Source: an uncultured Clostridia bacterium
GTDB taxonomy: Bacteria; Bacillota; Clostridia; Christensenellales; Borkfalkiaceae
Assembly: GCA_944346885.1 (NCBI GenBank)
Contig: CALVMR010000018.1
Location: 62,001 to 126,000 of the forward strand
DNA length: 64,000 nucleotides
Direction: 5' to 3'
The notes under the pieces are model-generated. The model was given only the letters and a program-made list of their open reading frames with translations, made no database searches and was not told where the DNA came from. Each line of letters begins with the position of its first letter. Within the stretch, counting starts at the first letter, position 1. Both the position numbers and the translations under genes were made by a program. This document shows positions 8,581 through 15,607 of this stretch, one piece after another.

Positions 8581-9684
8581 ATGAAGAGAAGAAAGATGCT
8601 GCTTTCCGTTCTGCTGGCGTTCCTGTTTTTGTTCGCGTTTACCGCGTGCGGGCAGGGGGAGGCAGGCGGCGACGAGACCGGCGGAGGGGAAAGTTCCGGC
8701 GAACAGACCCCCGGCGGCGATTCCGGGGAGGAAGGAGGAGAAGACGTGGGACCGGGCGGAGATACCGAACAAAAAGTGTACAGCGCGCTGTACGATCCGA
8801 CGTTTGAAAACGGGTTCACCGTTTCGGCGTACGCAAGCAACTTGGCGCAGGTGTATTTGGGCGAGATCCATTACGACCAAACGGAGGCGCAGTACGACGC
8901 GGCGGGCGGCGCGCAGCCGAGCTGGGTCATGGCGCAGTGGGGGTGCGAAAACAACATTGCCCCTTCCGCGATTGCCGCAAAGGGGCAGGACGGGTATTGG
9001 CAGTACAAAACGGATACCCTGCAATTCGACGTGAACACCGAAACGGGCGCGCTGCGCATGGGCGTGGACGCGGGCGAAGAGTACGAATCGCCGCGCGTAG
9101 ACGGGCAGGAGTGGCCGCATTTGCTCATTGAACAGGGCAACCTTGCTTCGCATACGCCCTACCTCAGTGAAATGGATTCGCTCGTGCTTACGATCGATTA
9201 TACGTTGGAAAAGTCTGAAAACCTGATGGGAGATTCGTACAATTCCGGCTTGCACGCGGCGCAGTTTCAATGGTATGTGACCGTGCAGAACATGAACCCC
9301 GCCTCGCCCGATTACGGAGACATGATCTGGTTCGGTTTGCAGATGTACGACAACCGCCACGAGTATACGCCCTCTTCGCTGGCGGTAGACGGCGGCAAGG
9401 ACGACGCCTCCGGCAAGGCGATCTATGTGGTCGGCGCCACGCTGTATCTGCCGGATGCGACCAAAGTGGGGGTCAAAAACGGATTTTCTTACGATATTTT
9501 GCCGCAGTTGCAGATCGCGCTGCGCAAATCGCAGAACTTTGACGGGGTAGAAGTGTTCCAAAATACGAGTTTTTCGGATTTGAAGATCACGAGCATGAAC
9601 CTCGGCTGGGAACTTCCGGGAACGTTCGATGCGGCAGTCTCCGTCGAAAAGGTGGGGATCGACTACACCGTAAAACAAAAATAA
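8581..9684 (+). CDS. Lipoprotein of unknown function, member 3 of the three-paralogue set
   Basis: The 367-residue protein has a clear lipoprotein signal (MKRRKMLLSVLLAFLFLFAF then TAC) and a low-complexity Gly/Glu/Ser linker of about 40 residues that would lift the domain off the membrane. The folded part is closest to member 2: QEWPHLLIEQ, LHAAQFQWYVTVQN, SPDYGDMIWFGLQMYDNR, DGGKDDASG and SMNLGWELPGTFDA. A GGGAGGAGC ribosome binding site lies before ATG 8581. No known catalytic motif is seen. Its place between the importer and a large surface protein suggests an outer-face role in binding the substrate glycan. Confidence 0.75.
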   Translation: MKRRKMLLSVLLAFLFLFAFTACGQGEAGGDETGGGESSGEQTPGGDSGEEGGEDVGPGGDTEQKVYSALYDPTFENGFTVSAYASNLAQVYLGEIHYDQTEAQYDAAGGAQPSWVMAQWGCENNIAPSAIAAKGQDGYWQYKTDTLQFDVNTETGALRMGVDAGEEYESPRVDGQEWPHLLIEQGNLASHTPYLSEMDSLVLTIDYTLEKSENLMGDSYNSGLHAAQFQWYVTVQNMNPASPDYGDMIWFGLQMYDNRHEYTPSSLAVDGGKDDASGKAIYVVGATLYLPDATKVGVKNGFSYDILPQLQIALRKSQNFDGVEVFQNTSFSDLKITSMNLGWELPGTFDAAVSVEKVGIDYTVKQK

Positions 9685-9702
9685 ATCAATAGGAGGAAAA
9701 TC

Positions 9703-12585
9703 ATGCAAACAAAAAGCAAAACGATCGTAGCTCTGCTGTTCGCGTGCATGCTGGCGCTCGCGTCGGTGTTCGCGTTCGGCGTGCCTGCGCTTGCCGCGTC
9801 CAGTACGGGGGGGGGTACTTCTTCGGACCTGAGCGGCTGGCTGGATGATTACAGCGAGTATGACGAGGAATTGCTCGCCAAGGACAGAAGTTGGAACGGA
9901 AGCGAGATGAATCCTTCCGACGATAGCGCCCGTACCTTTGATTACGGCGTGCGTATCCCGACTACGGGTGACAGCGGAGAATTTACCTCTTATTTGGGAG
10001 GAGGTTCTATCGACGGGTATACGCCGGGCGCTTATATCGGAAACGGTATGACGGTGGCGGAAAACACCGCGAAACTGGCGCTGAAAACCATTGCTTCCGG
10101 TTCGGGCAGTGCCAGGTTCCGCTATGCGTACCCCGTGGAGCTGAACGGGCTGACCGTGGATTTCAACTTTTCGCAGTTTGAAACCAACGACCACCTTTCG
10201 GTCATATACAGCGGCAATTATAATTCTTTCCGCCACGGCACGGCTCCCGCGCGCGGGCTGACGCTCACGTATTACGACGATCCGACGGCGCCCGGTTACA
10301 TCAAGATCAACTTCGGGTTGAACAACGCCACGGCGCTGACCGGGATGACAGACCTTGCGTTCCCCGTGGACGAGGAAGACCCCGAAAGTTACAGCGTGAA
10401 AACGATTTTTGAAGAGACGGATACGCAGCTGCTCGTGACCGTTGCCAACGGCGGAGAGAACGGCGTGCAGTATACCGTTACGGTCGAGAAGTCTGAGTGC
10501 GGCAATGCCGACAACGGCCCGCAGCTGGAAGACGAGGCGGGCAGAACGTGGATCAACATGGGCGCGTTCAACGACACGACGGGCAACGATACGGCAGACA
10601 CCTACATGCTCTTCGTTATGCGCGTGCAGGACAGCCAGCGCACCGCGTATGAAACGGAGACGCTCGACCCGCTCACCGCTGCGATGGCTGATTACACCGC
10701 GGAGGAGATCGAAGGCGCCACCGTGGAAAACATTACCGCGGTAGACGAATGGGTCGCCAAGCGTGCGGCGGTGCAGGCGGCGTATACCACCGACTTGCGC
10801 ATAAGCGACAGGGCGTTCTATGCCCCCGACGAGGCGATCGCGGCGGCGAACGAAGCGTTGCAGAGCAAGGCGGGAACGGTCGTGGATGCGTATTTGGAGG
10901 GCGAACTTTCCGCTTTGGAGGAGACGTTTGCCACCGCCGACGGAGACACGACGTACATGAACGTCACGCAGGAGCAGTACGAAGAGCTGGTTGCGGCGTA
11001 CGAAGCGGCGGAGAAAAAGATTTCCGAAACGTATGCGGGGCTGTACACCTCTTCGCTGCAAACCTCTTACCTTGCAACGGCGGAGGAGAGCTTGGAGCGC
11101 GTGAGCGTTTCGCTTGCCATTGCCGAGCTCGAAGATCTGCCGCTTAGCAGCTCTGCGGAAGTGATGGCTGCCCGCAGCGCGTACAACGAAAAGAAGGACG
11201 CGATCTTGGCCCGCATTGAAGCGCTCAGCTACGATGAATCGGTCAAAACCGCCCTCAGCGGCAGGCTGAACGCCGTGGATGCGGCGATCACCGAGGCGGA
11301 AAGCTCTGCGGATCTGGGCGACCTCGTCGATACGCAGATCGGCAATTACGAAACGGCTGCCGAAAACGCGGAAACGCTGGAAGATATTTATGAGGCGCTT
11401 ACAACGCGCGGGCTGATCGCCGATTACAGCGATCTGGATAATGCCGACGCTCTTGCCGCGCGCGTTGCCGCGGCGGACGAAACGCTCTCCGCGCTGGCAT
11501 GGAGCCTCGTGGAGGACCGTGTTGCGGCGATCGAAGAGGGCAACGCGGCGGGCGTGGATTCGTATGCGGATAAGGCGGCGCTCTCCAAGGCGGTGGCGGC
11601 GATCTCGGACGACGACCTGCTCGTCGATGCGGCGATCGAGCTTTCCGCGGAAAACCTCGCGCGTTACGAAGCGGCGGTCTCTGCGGCGGACGAACTGATC
11701 GCGGCATGGCAGGAAAAACTTTCCGCGAGCAACGTCAATTTGCAGGATATAACGGGCGAGCAGACGGACGCTAATTCCGACGCGCTGACCAACGACGTAT
11801 CCTTCACCGAAGACGGGTTGCTGTACACCTTTACGGGAGACCAGTCTGCCATCGTGTTCAACAAGGGGTATGACCTTACCGAAGGCGTTAAAGTGACGTT
11901 CAGCGTCAAAGACTGGGCGTTCCTCACCAATGACGGAAGCGGCTGGACGAGCAACAACGTGTGGCTGTATTGGACCAACGATCCCTCCAACAACCGCAGC
12001 GCGCTCGGCTCCATCTCTCTCATGTTCTGGAACATGGTCGGCGAATCTTTCGTCAAATCCTATTACGAAACGGATACGGAAGAGCAGCAGCAGACCATGG
12101 CTACCATCGCCGAGAACGACGGTTCGTATGTGGAAGTAACCTTCTCCGTCAACACCGCAAGGAACCGCTACGAGATCGCCGTGGATTACTACGACGCGAA
12201 CGGCGGATTGTTGGATTCGATCATCAGCTTCCTGTCGTACACCGCGGAGGATCCGCACAATCCCGCCACGCTGTTTGCGGATAATACCGTGTACGTCGGC
12301 ATGGCTTGCTTTATGACGCACAAAGTCGGCGAGCTCAACAACCAAGTGGTATTCCGCTCGGTGGGCGATACGAGTTTTGTGGATGAGCAGGGCGGCGAAC
12401 CTACCGATCCCGACGATCCGAGCGGCCCTACCGACCCCGACGATCCGGGCAAACCCGAAGAGCCGGAAGAACCCACAGGGCTGACTGCCGGCGCCATCGC
12501 GGGCATCGTAATTGCCTGCGTGGTTGTCGTGGCGGCGGTCGTTGTTGCGGTCGTGTTGGTGCGGCGGAAAAAGAATCGGTCTTAA
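9703..12585 (+). CDS. Large secreted, membrane-anchored surface protein with G9 tract after the signal peptide
   Basis: The 960-residue protein has a Sec signal peptide (cleavage likely after ALA, about residue 32), an N-terminal beta-rich domain (about 60-310), a long acidic, Ala/Glu-rich helical region (about 320-690), a second beta-rich domain (about 695-900), a Pro/Asp repeat linker (PTDPDDP units), one transmembrane helix (GIVIACVVVVAAVVVAVVL) and a positive stop-transfer tail RRKKNRS. There is no LPxTG, so it is membrane-anchored rather than sortase-linked. The two beta-rich domains resemble LamG/jelly-roll lectin domains in texture, an inference. Nine G at 9807-9815 encode Gly36-38; loss or gain of one G gives a stop within about 15 codons, so the gene may be phase-variable. 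It follows member 3 by 18 nt. Confidence 0.75.
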   Translation: MQTKSKTIVALLFACMLALASVFAFGVPALAASSTGGGTSSDLSGWLDDYSEYDEELLAKDRSWNGSEMNPSDDSARTFDYGVRIPTTGDSGEFTSYLGGGSIDGYTPGAYIGNGMTVAENTAKLALKTIASGSGSARFRYAYPVELNGLTVDFNFSQFETNDHLSVIYSGNYNSFRHGTAPARGLTLTYYDDPTAPGYIKINFGLNNATALTGMTDLAFPVDEEDPESYSVKTIFEETDTQLLVTVANGGENGVQYTVTVEKSECGNADNGPQLEDEAGRTWINMGAFNDTTGNDTADTYMLFVMRVQDSQRTAYETETLDPLTAAMADYTAEEIEGATVENITAVDEWVAKRAAVQAAYTTDLRISDRAFYAPDEAIAAANEALQSKAGTVVDAYLEGELSALEETFATADGDTTYMNVTQEQYEELVAAYEAAEKKISETYAGLYTSSLQTSYLATAEESLERVSVSLAIAELEDLPLSSSAEVMAARSAYNEKKDAILARIEALSYDESVKTALSGRLNAVDAAITEAESSADLGDLVDTQIGNYETAAENAETLEDIYEALTTRGLIADYSDLDNADALAARVAAADETLSALAWSLVEDRVAAIEEGNAAGVDSYADKAALSKAVAAISDDDLLVDAAIELSAENLARYEAAVSAADELIAAWQEKLSASNVNLQDITGEQTDANSDALTNDVSFTEDGLLYTFTGDQSAIVFNKGYDLTEGVKVTFSVKDWAFLTNDGSGWTSNNVWLYWTNDPSNNRSALGSISLMFWNMVGESFVKSYYETDTEEQQQTMATIAENDGSYVEVTFSVNTARNRYEIAVDYYDANGGLLDSIISFLSYTAEDPHNPATLFADNTVYVGMACFMTHKVGELNNQVVFRSVGDTSFVDEQGGEPTDPDDPSGPTDPDDPGKPEEPEEPTGLTAGAIAGIVIACVVVVAAVVVAVVLVRRKKNRS
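9807..9815 (+). repeat. Homopolymeric G9 tract inside the surface-protein gene
   Basis: Nine consecutive G fall at codons 35-38, just past the signal peptide. With eight G the frame meets TGA about seven codons later; with ten G it meets TGA about a dozen codons later. Only lengths congruent to nine modulo three give full-length protein. Confidence 0.8.
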
Positions 12586-12619
12586 AAGGCGCCGATAAAC
12601 AAATAAACCGATAAGCGGC

Positions 12620-12656
12620 GGTGCCCGGTCCGAGGTTTCGGGTCGGGCACCGTTTT
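12620..12656 (+). terminator. Intrinsic terminator/attenuator between surface protein and GH65 genes
   Basis: GGTGCCCG (12620-12627) pairs with CGGGCACC (12644-12651), followed by GTTTT. It lies inside an apparent operon and may reduce expression of the intracellular enzymes relative to the surface proteins, or separate two transcripts. Confidence 0.65.
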
Positions 12657-12677
12657 GTCGGAAAAAAGAGGAAAATC

Positions 12678-14936
12678 ATGCTGGAATTTGACAAAAACGG
12701 GTATTTGACGGAGGCGGCATACACCTATGCCGAGGAGGCGAAGCACGCTTCGCTGTTCACAACGGGCAACGGATACATGGGCATCCGCGGCAGTTTTGAA
12801 GAGTTCGGCTCTTCCTGCGTGCAGGGGGCGTTTATCCGCGGGCTGTTCGATGAAATGATCGACGTCGAGGTGCCGTTCGCCGACAACGAGTACATGAAAA
12901 AGTACTACTTCGACGAGCAGGCGCTCAAAGATTTTGAAACGCAGGACCGCTGCATCAACTTTGCCGATATTTTGACCGTTCGCTTTGTTGTCGGCGGCGA
13001 GCCCTTTTATCCGTGGGAGGGCAGGCTGCTGTCTTGGCGGCGGTGGCTGGACGTAGACCGCGCCATGCTCGTGCGCGAAGTGCTGTGGGAGAGCCCGAAG
13101 GGGCGGAAAACGCGCTTTGTGTTCGAGCGGTTCGCTTCGTATGAAGACGAGCATCTGTATGTGCAGCGCTGCCGCGCGGTGCCCGTGGGGCATGCGGAGC
13201 GGATCGAGGTGCTTTCCGGCATCGATAAAAAAGTGCGTACGAACGGGCAGCGCATCCTCTTTGCGTTGGAGCAGAGCGTGGAGGAGCGCGGCGGGTATTA
13301 CCGCCTGTGCGCGGGCAAAAAATACCGCTTTGAGGCGGGCATCGCCTATCACAGCGCGTTTGAGGGTTCGCCCGAAAGCGTGCGGCGGTACGAAGAGAAC
13401 GGCGTGATCGGAAGCCTTGCCATGTACGGCGGCGGCGAAGCGTGCGTCGTAAAAACGGTTTGGCTGAATACCTCGCGCGATCCGCTGGGGGATGTGTTCG
13501 CCCCGCGGGAAAAGATCGCCGCGTATGCGGAGCGGTCGTTTGCTTCGCTGCTTTCTGCGCACGAGGCGGGTTGGAAGGCGTATTTTTCGCATTTCGACGC
13601 GCGCATTGGCGGGGAAAGAGAGGCGGACGGCGCGCTGCGCTTTTCCGATTACCATACCGCGATCAGCGCCGCTTTGCACGACGGCGTGCACGGGCTTTCC
13701 GCCAAAGGGCTTACGGGCGAGCGCTACAACCAGTTCGTTTGGTGGGATTCGGAGATCTACCAGCAGCCCGTATTCCGCTTTGCCTATCCGCAGGTGGCGC
13801 GGTATTCGCTGGATTACCGCTTTTCGCAGTTGGAAGACGCGCGGGAAAACGCGCGCGAAAAGGGGCTGAAAGGGGCTCGCTTCCCCTTTGTTTCCTCGGT
13901 GGGGGGCAAAGAGCGCATTCAAAGTTATGTGCGCCACCCGCACATGCAGGTGCATATCACGGCAGACGTCGGGTATGCCGTTCTCGCCTATTATTACGCC
14001 ACGGAAGACGAGGCGTTTTTGCGCGAAGAGGGCGTTTTTCTGCTTGCCGAAATTTTGCGCTATTGGATGTCGCGCGCGGAATGGGACGGGGAAAAGTTTG
14101 TCATCCGCACCGTGACGGGCACCGACGAACATCACCCGTTTGTGGATAACGACGCGTATACCAATTACCTCGTAAAATATGTGTTCGACGGCGCGCTGCG
14201 TTTGCTGGAACAGAGGGAGGATTGCCCGCTTTGCGCGGAAGAGATCGCCGCCGCCAAGCGGTTTTCCGCCAAGCTGTATTTGCCCGAAGAGGCAAACGGG
14301 CTGATCCCGCAGTTTGACGGGTATTTTTCGCTCTCGCGTACGCTGCGCGTGGAAGGCGCGGGCGAGGGCAAGGGCTTTCAAATGAAAGAATCGGGTCTGT
14401 ACCACGAGAGCCAAGTCATCAAACAGCCGGACGTGATGGTCCTGTACGCCTATACCGATTGCCCGATGAAACGCGAGCACTATGCCGCAAACTGGGATTA
14501 TTACGAGAATATGTGCGAAACGTCTTCTTCGCTCACTTGCCCCACGCACGCCGTTTGTTCGGCGGATACGGGCAGGCTGTTCTCTTTCCGAAAATATTTC
14601 CTGCAAACGGTGCGCGTAGACATCGACGACGTGTTCGCCTGCACCTTCCAAGGGGTGCATGCGGGCTGTGCGGCGGGCGGGTATTATGCCCTTTTGCGCG
14701 GCTTGTTCGGCGTGCGCGCGGATGCGGAGGGGCTGCACATCGACCCCGTTCGCATGCCGCTGTGGAAGTACGTGCGCCTGCCCTTTGTATACCGCGGCAG
14801 GAAGATCGAACTGGAATTGCGCGGCGCCTCCTGCTACGTTGAAGTGTTTGGCGAGCCCCTTGCGGTGCGCGTGAACGGAAAGGAGTGCCTTGTGCAGGGC
14901 AGGCGGCGGTTTGCGGCAAAGAGCAGGAGGGCGTGA
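12678..14936 (+). CDS. Glycoside hydrolase family 65 disaccharide phosphorylase (maltose/kojibiose/nigerose type)
   Basis: The 752-residue protein has GH65 architecture: an N-terminal beta-sandwich (NGYMGIRGSFEE), a central (alpha/alpha)6 barrel and a short C-terminal beta domain. The acid catalyst is the Glu of GTDEHHPFVDNDAYTN near residue 484, and the phosphate-region motif appears as HESQVIKQPDVMVL. Family members split an alpha-glucoside with phosphate into beta-glucose-1-phosphate and the remaining sugar. Beta-phosphoglucomutase, which uses exactly that product, overlaps its 3' end by one base (TGATG). The linkage cleaved (alpha-1,1 to 1,4) cannot be decided by eye. ATG 12678 has AGAGGAAAATC upstream; an in-frame start at 12621 would lie within the terminator hairpin and is rejected. 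Confidence 0.92.
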   Translation: MLEFDKNGYLTEAAYTYAEEAKHASLFTTGNGYMGIRGSFEEFGSSCVQGAFIRGLFDEMIDVEVPFADNEYMKKYYFDEQALKDFETQDRCINFADILTVRFVVGGEPFYPWEGRLLSWRRWLDVDRAMLVREVLWESPKGRKTRFVFERFASYEDEHLYVQRCRAVPVGHAERIEVLSGIDKKVRTNGQRILFALEQSVEERGGYYRLCAGKKYRFEAGIAYHSAFEGSPESVRRYEENGVIGSLAMYGGGEACVVKTVWLNTSRDPLGDVFAPREKIAAYAERSFASLLSAHEAGWKAYFSHFDARIGGEREADGALRFSDYHTAISAALHDGVHGLSAKGLTGERYNQFVWWDSEIYQQPVFRFAYPQVARYSLDYRFSQLEDARENAREKGLKGARFPFVSSVGGKERIQSYVRHPHMQVHITADVGYAVLAYYYATEDEAFLREEGVFLLAEILRYWMSRAEWDGEKFVIRTVTGTDEHHPFVDNDAYTNYLVKYVFDGALRLLEQREDCPLCAEEIAAAKRFSAKLYLPEEANGLIPQFDGYFSLSRTLRVEGAGEGKGFQMKESGLYHESQVIKQPDVMVLYAYTDCPMKREHYAANWDYYENMCETSSSLTCPTHAVCSADTGRLFSFRKYFLQTVRVDIDDVFACTFQGVHAGCAAGGYYALLRGLFGVRADAEGLHIDPVRMPLWKYVRLPFVYRGRKIELELRGASCYVEVFGEPLAVRVNGKECLVQGRRRFAAKSRRA

Positions 14937-15607
14937 TGCGCGTCAAAGCGGTATTGTTTGATTTAGACGGCGTGCTCGTTTCGACGGACGAGTGCCACTT
15001 CAAGGCGTGGAGCCGCCTCGCCGCCGAGGAGGGGATCCCCTTTACGAGAGCGCAAAACGATCTTTTGCGCGGGGTCTCGCGCGAGGAGAGTTTGGAGATC
15101 TTGCTGCGGGGCGCGCAAAAAACCTATTCCGCCGAGCAAAAAGCAGCCCTTGCCGCGCGCAAAAACGAGTATTACCGCGCGCTGATCGAAGAGCTGACGC
15201 AGGCAGACGCGATGGCGGGCGCGCGGGAAACGCTGGCGCTGTGCAAACAGCTCGGTTTAAAGGCGGCGGTGGCGTCATCCAGCAAAAATACGCGGCTCAT
15301 CCTGCAAAAAACGGGGCTCGCGGAAGAGTTTTGCGCCGTTGCGGACGGAAACTGCATCCGAAAGAGCAAGCCGGACCCCGAAGTGTTTTTAAAGGCGGCG
15401 CAGCTGGCGGGCGAAGAGCCCGCCGCCTGCCTCGTTGTAGAGGACGCCGAGGCGGGCGTAACGGGCGGAAAGAGAGGCGGCATGCGCGTGCTCGCCGTGG
15501 GCGCGGCGCAAAGCTGCCCGTACGCCGATCACCGCGCGGCGTCTTTGGCGGATCCGTGCGTCGCGCCGCTGCTGCGGCGTTTGGCGGAGCAGGAGGAGGA
15601 ACAATGA
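14936..15607 (+). CDS. pgmB: Beta-phosphoglucomutase
   Basis: The 223-residue HAD-superfamily protein starts MRVKAVLFDLDGVLVSTDE; the two Asp of DLD (residues 9 and 11) are the phosphorylated nucleophile and acid/base. It carries the cap signature RGVSREESLEILL, the Ser motif VASSSKN, the Lys in KSKPDPEVF and the Mg-binding VVEDAEAGV, all as in PgmB. It converts beta-glucose-1-phosphate to glucose-6-phosphate for glycolysis. It overlaps the GH65 gene by one base and the mannosidase gene by four, so the three enzymes are translationally coupled. Confidence 0.93.
   Translation: MRVKAVLFDLDGVLVSTDECHFKAWSRLAAEEGIPFTRAQNDLLRGVSREESLEILLRGAQKTYSAEQKAALAARKNEYYRALIEELTQADAMAGARETLALCKQLGLKAAVASSSKNTRLILQKTGLAEEFCAVADGNCIRKSKPDPEVFLKAAQLAGEEPAACLVVEDAEAGVTGGKRGGMRVLAVGAAQSCPYADHRAASLADPCVAPLLRRLAEQEEEQ

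Noticed and set aside
8389..12345. A 1318-codon open frame on the minus strand
   Set aside because: It runs antisense to the lipoprotein and surface-protein genes, which have signal peptides, ribosome binding sites and paralogues. High GC with few antisense stops explains the long frame; its composition (Arg, Val, Gly, His) is that of a shadow.
12582..14738. A 718-codon open frame on the minus strand
   Set aside because: It is antisense to the GH65 gene, whose active-site motifs are intact.
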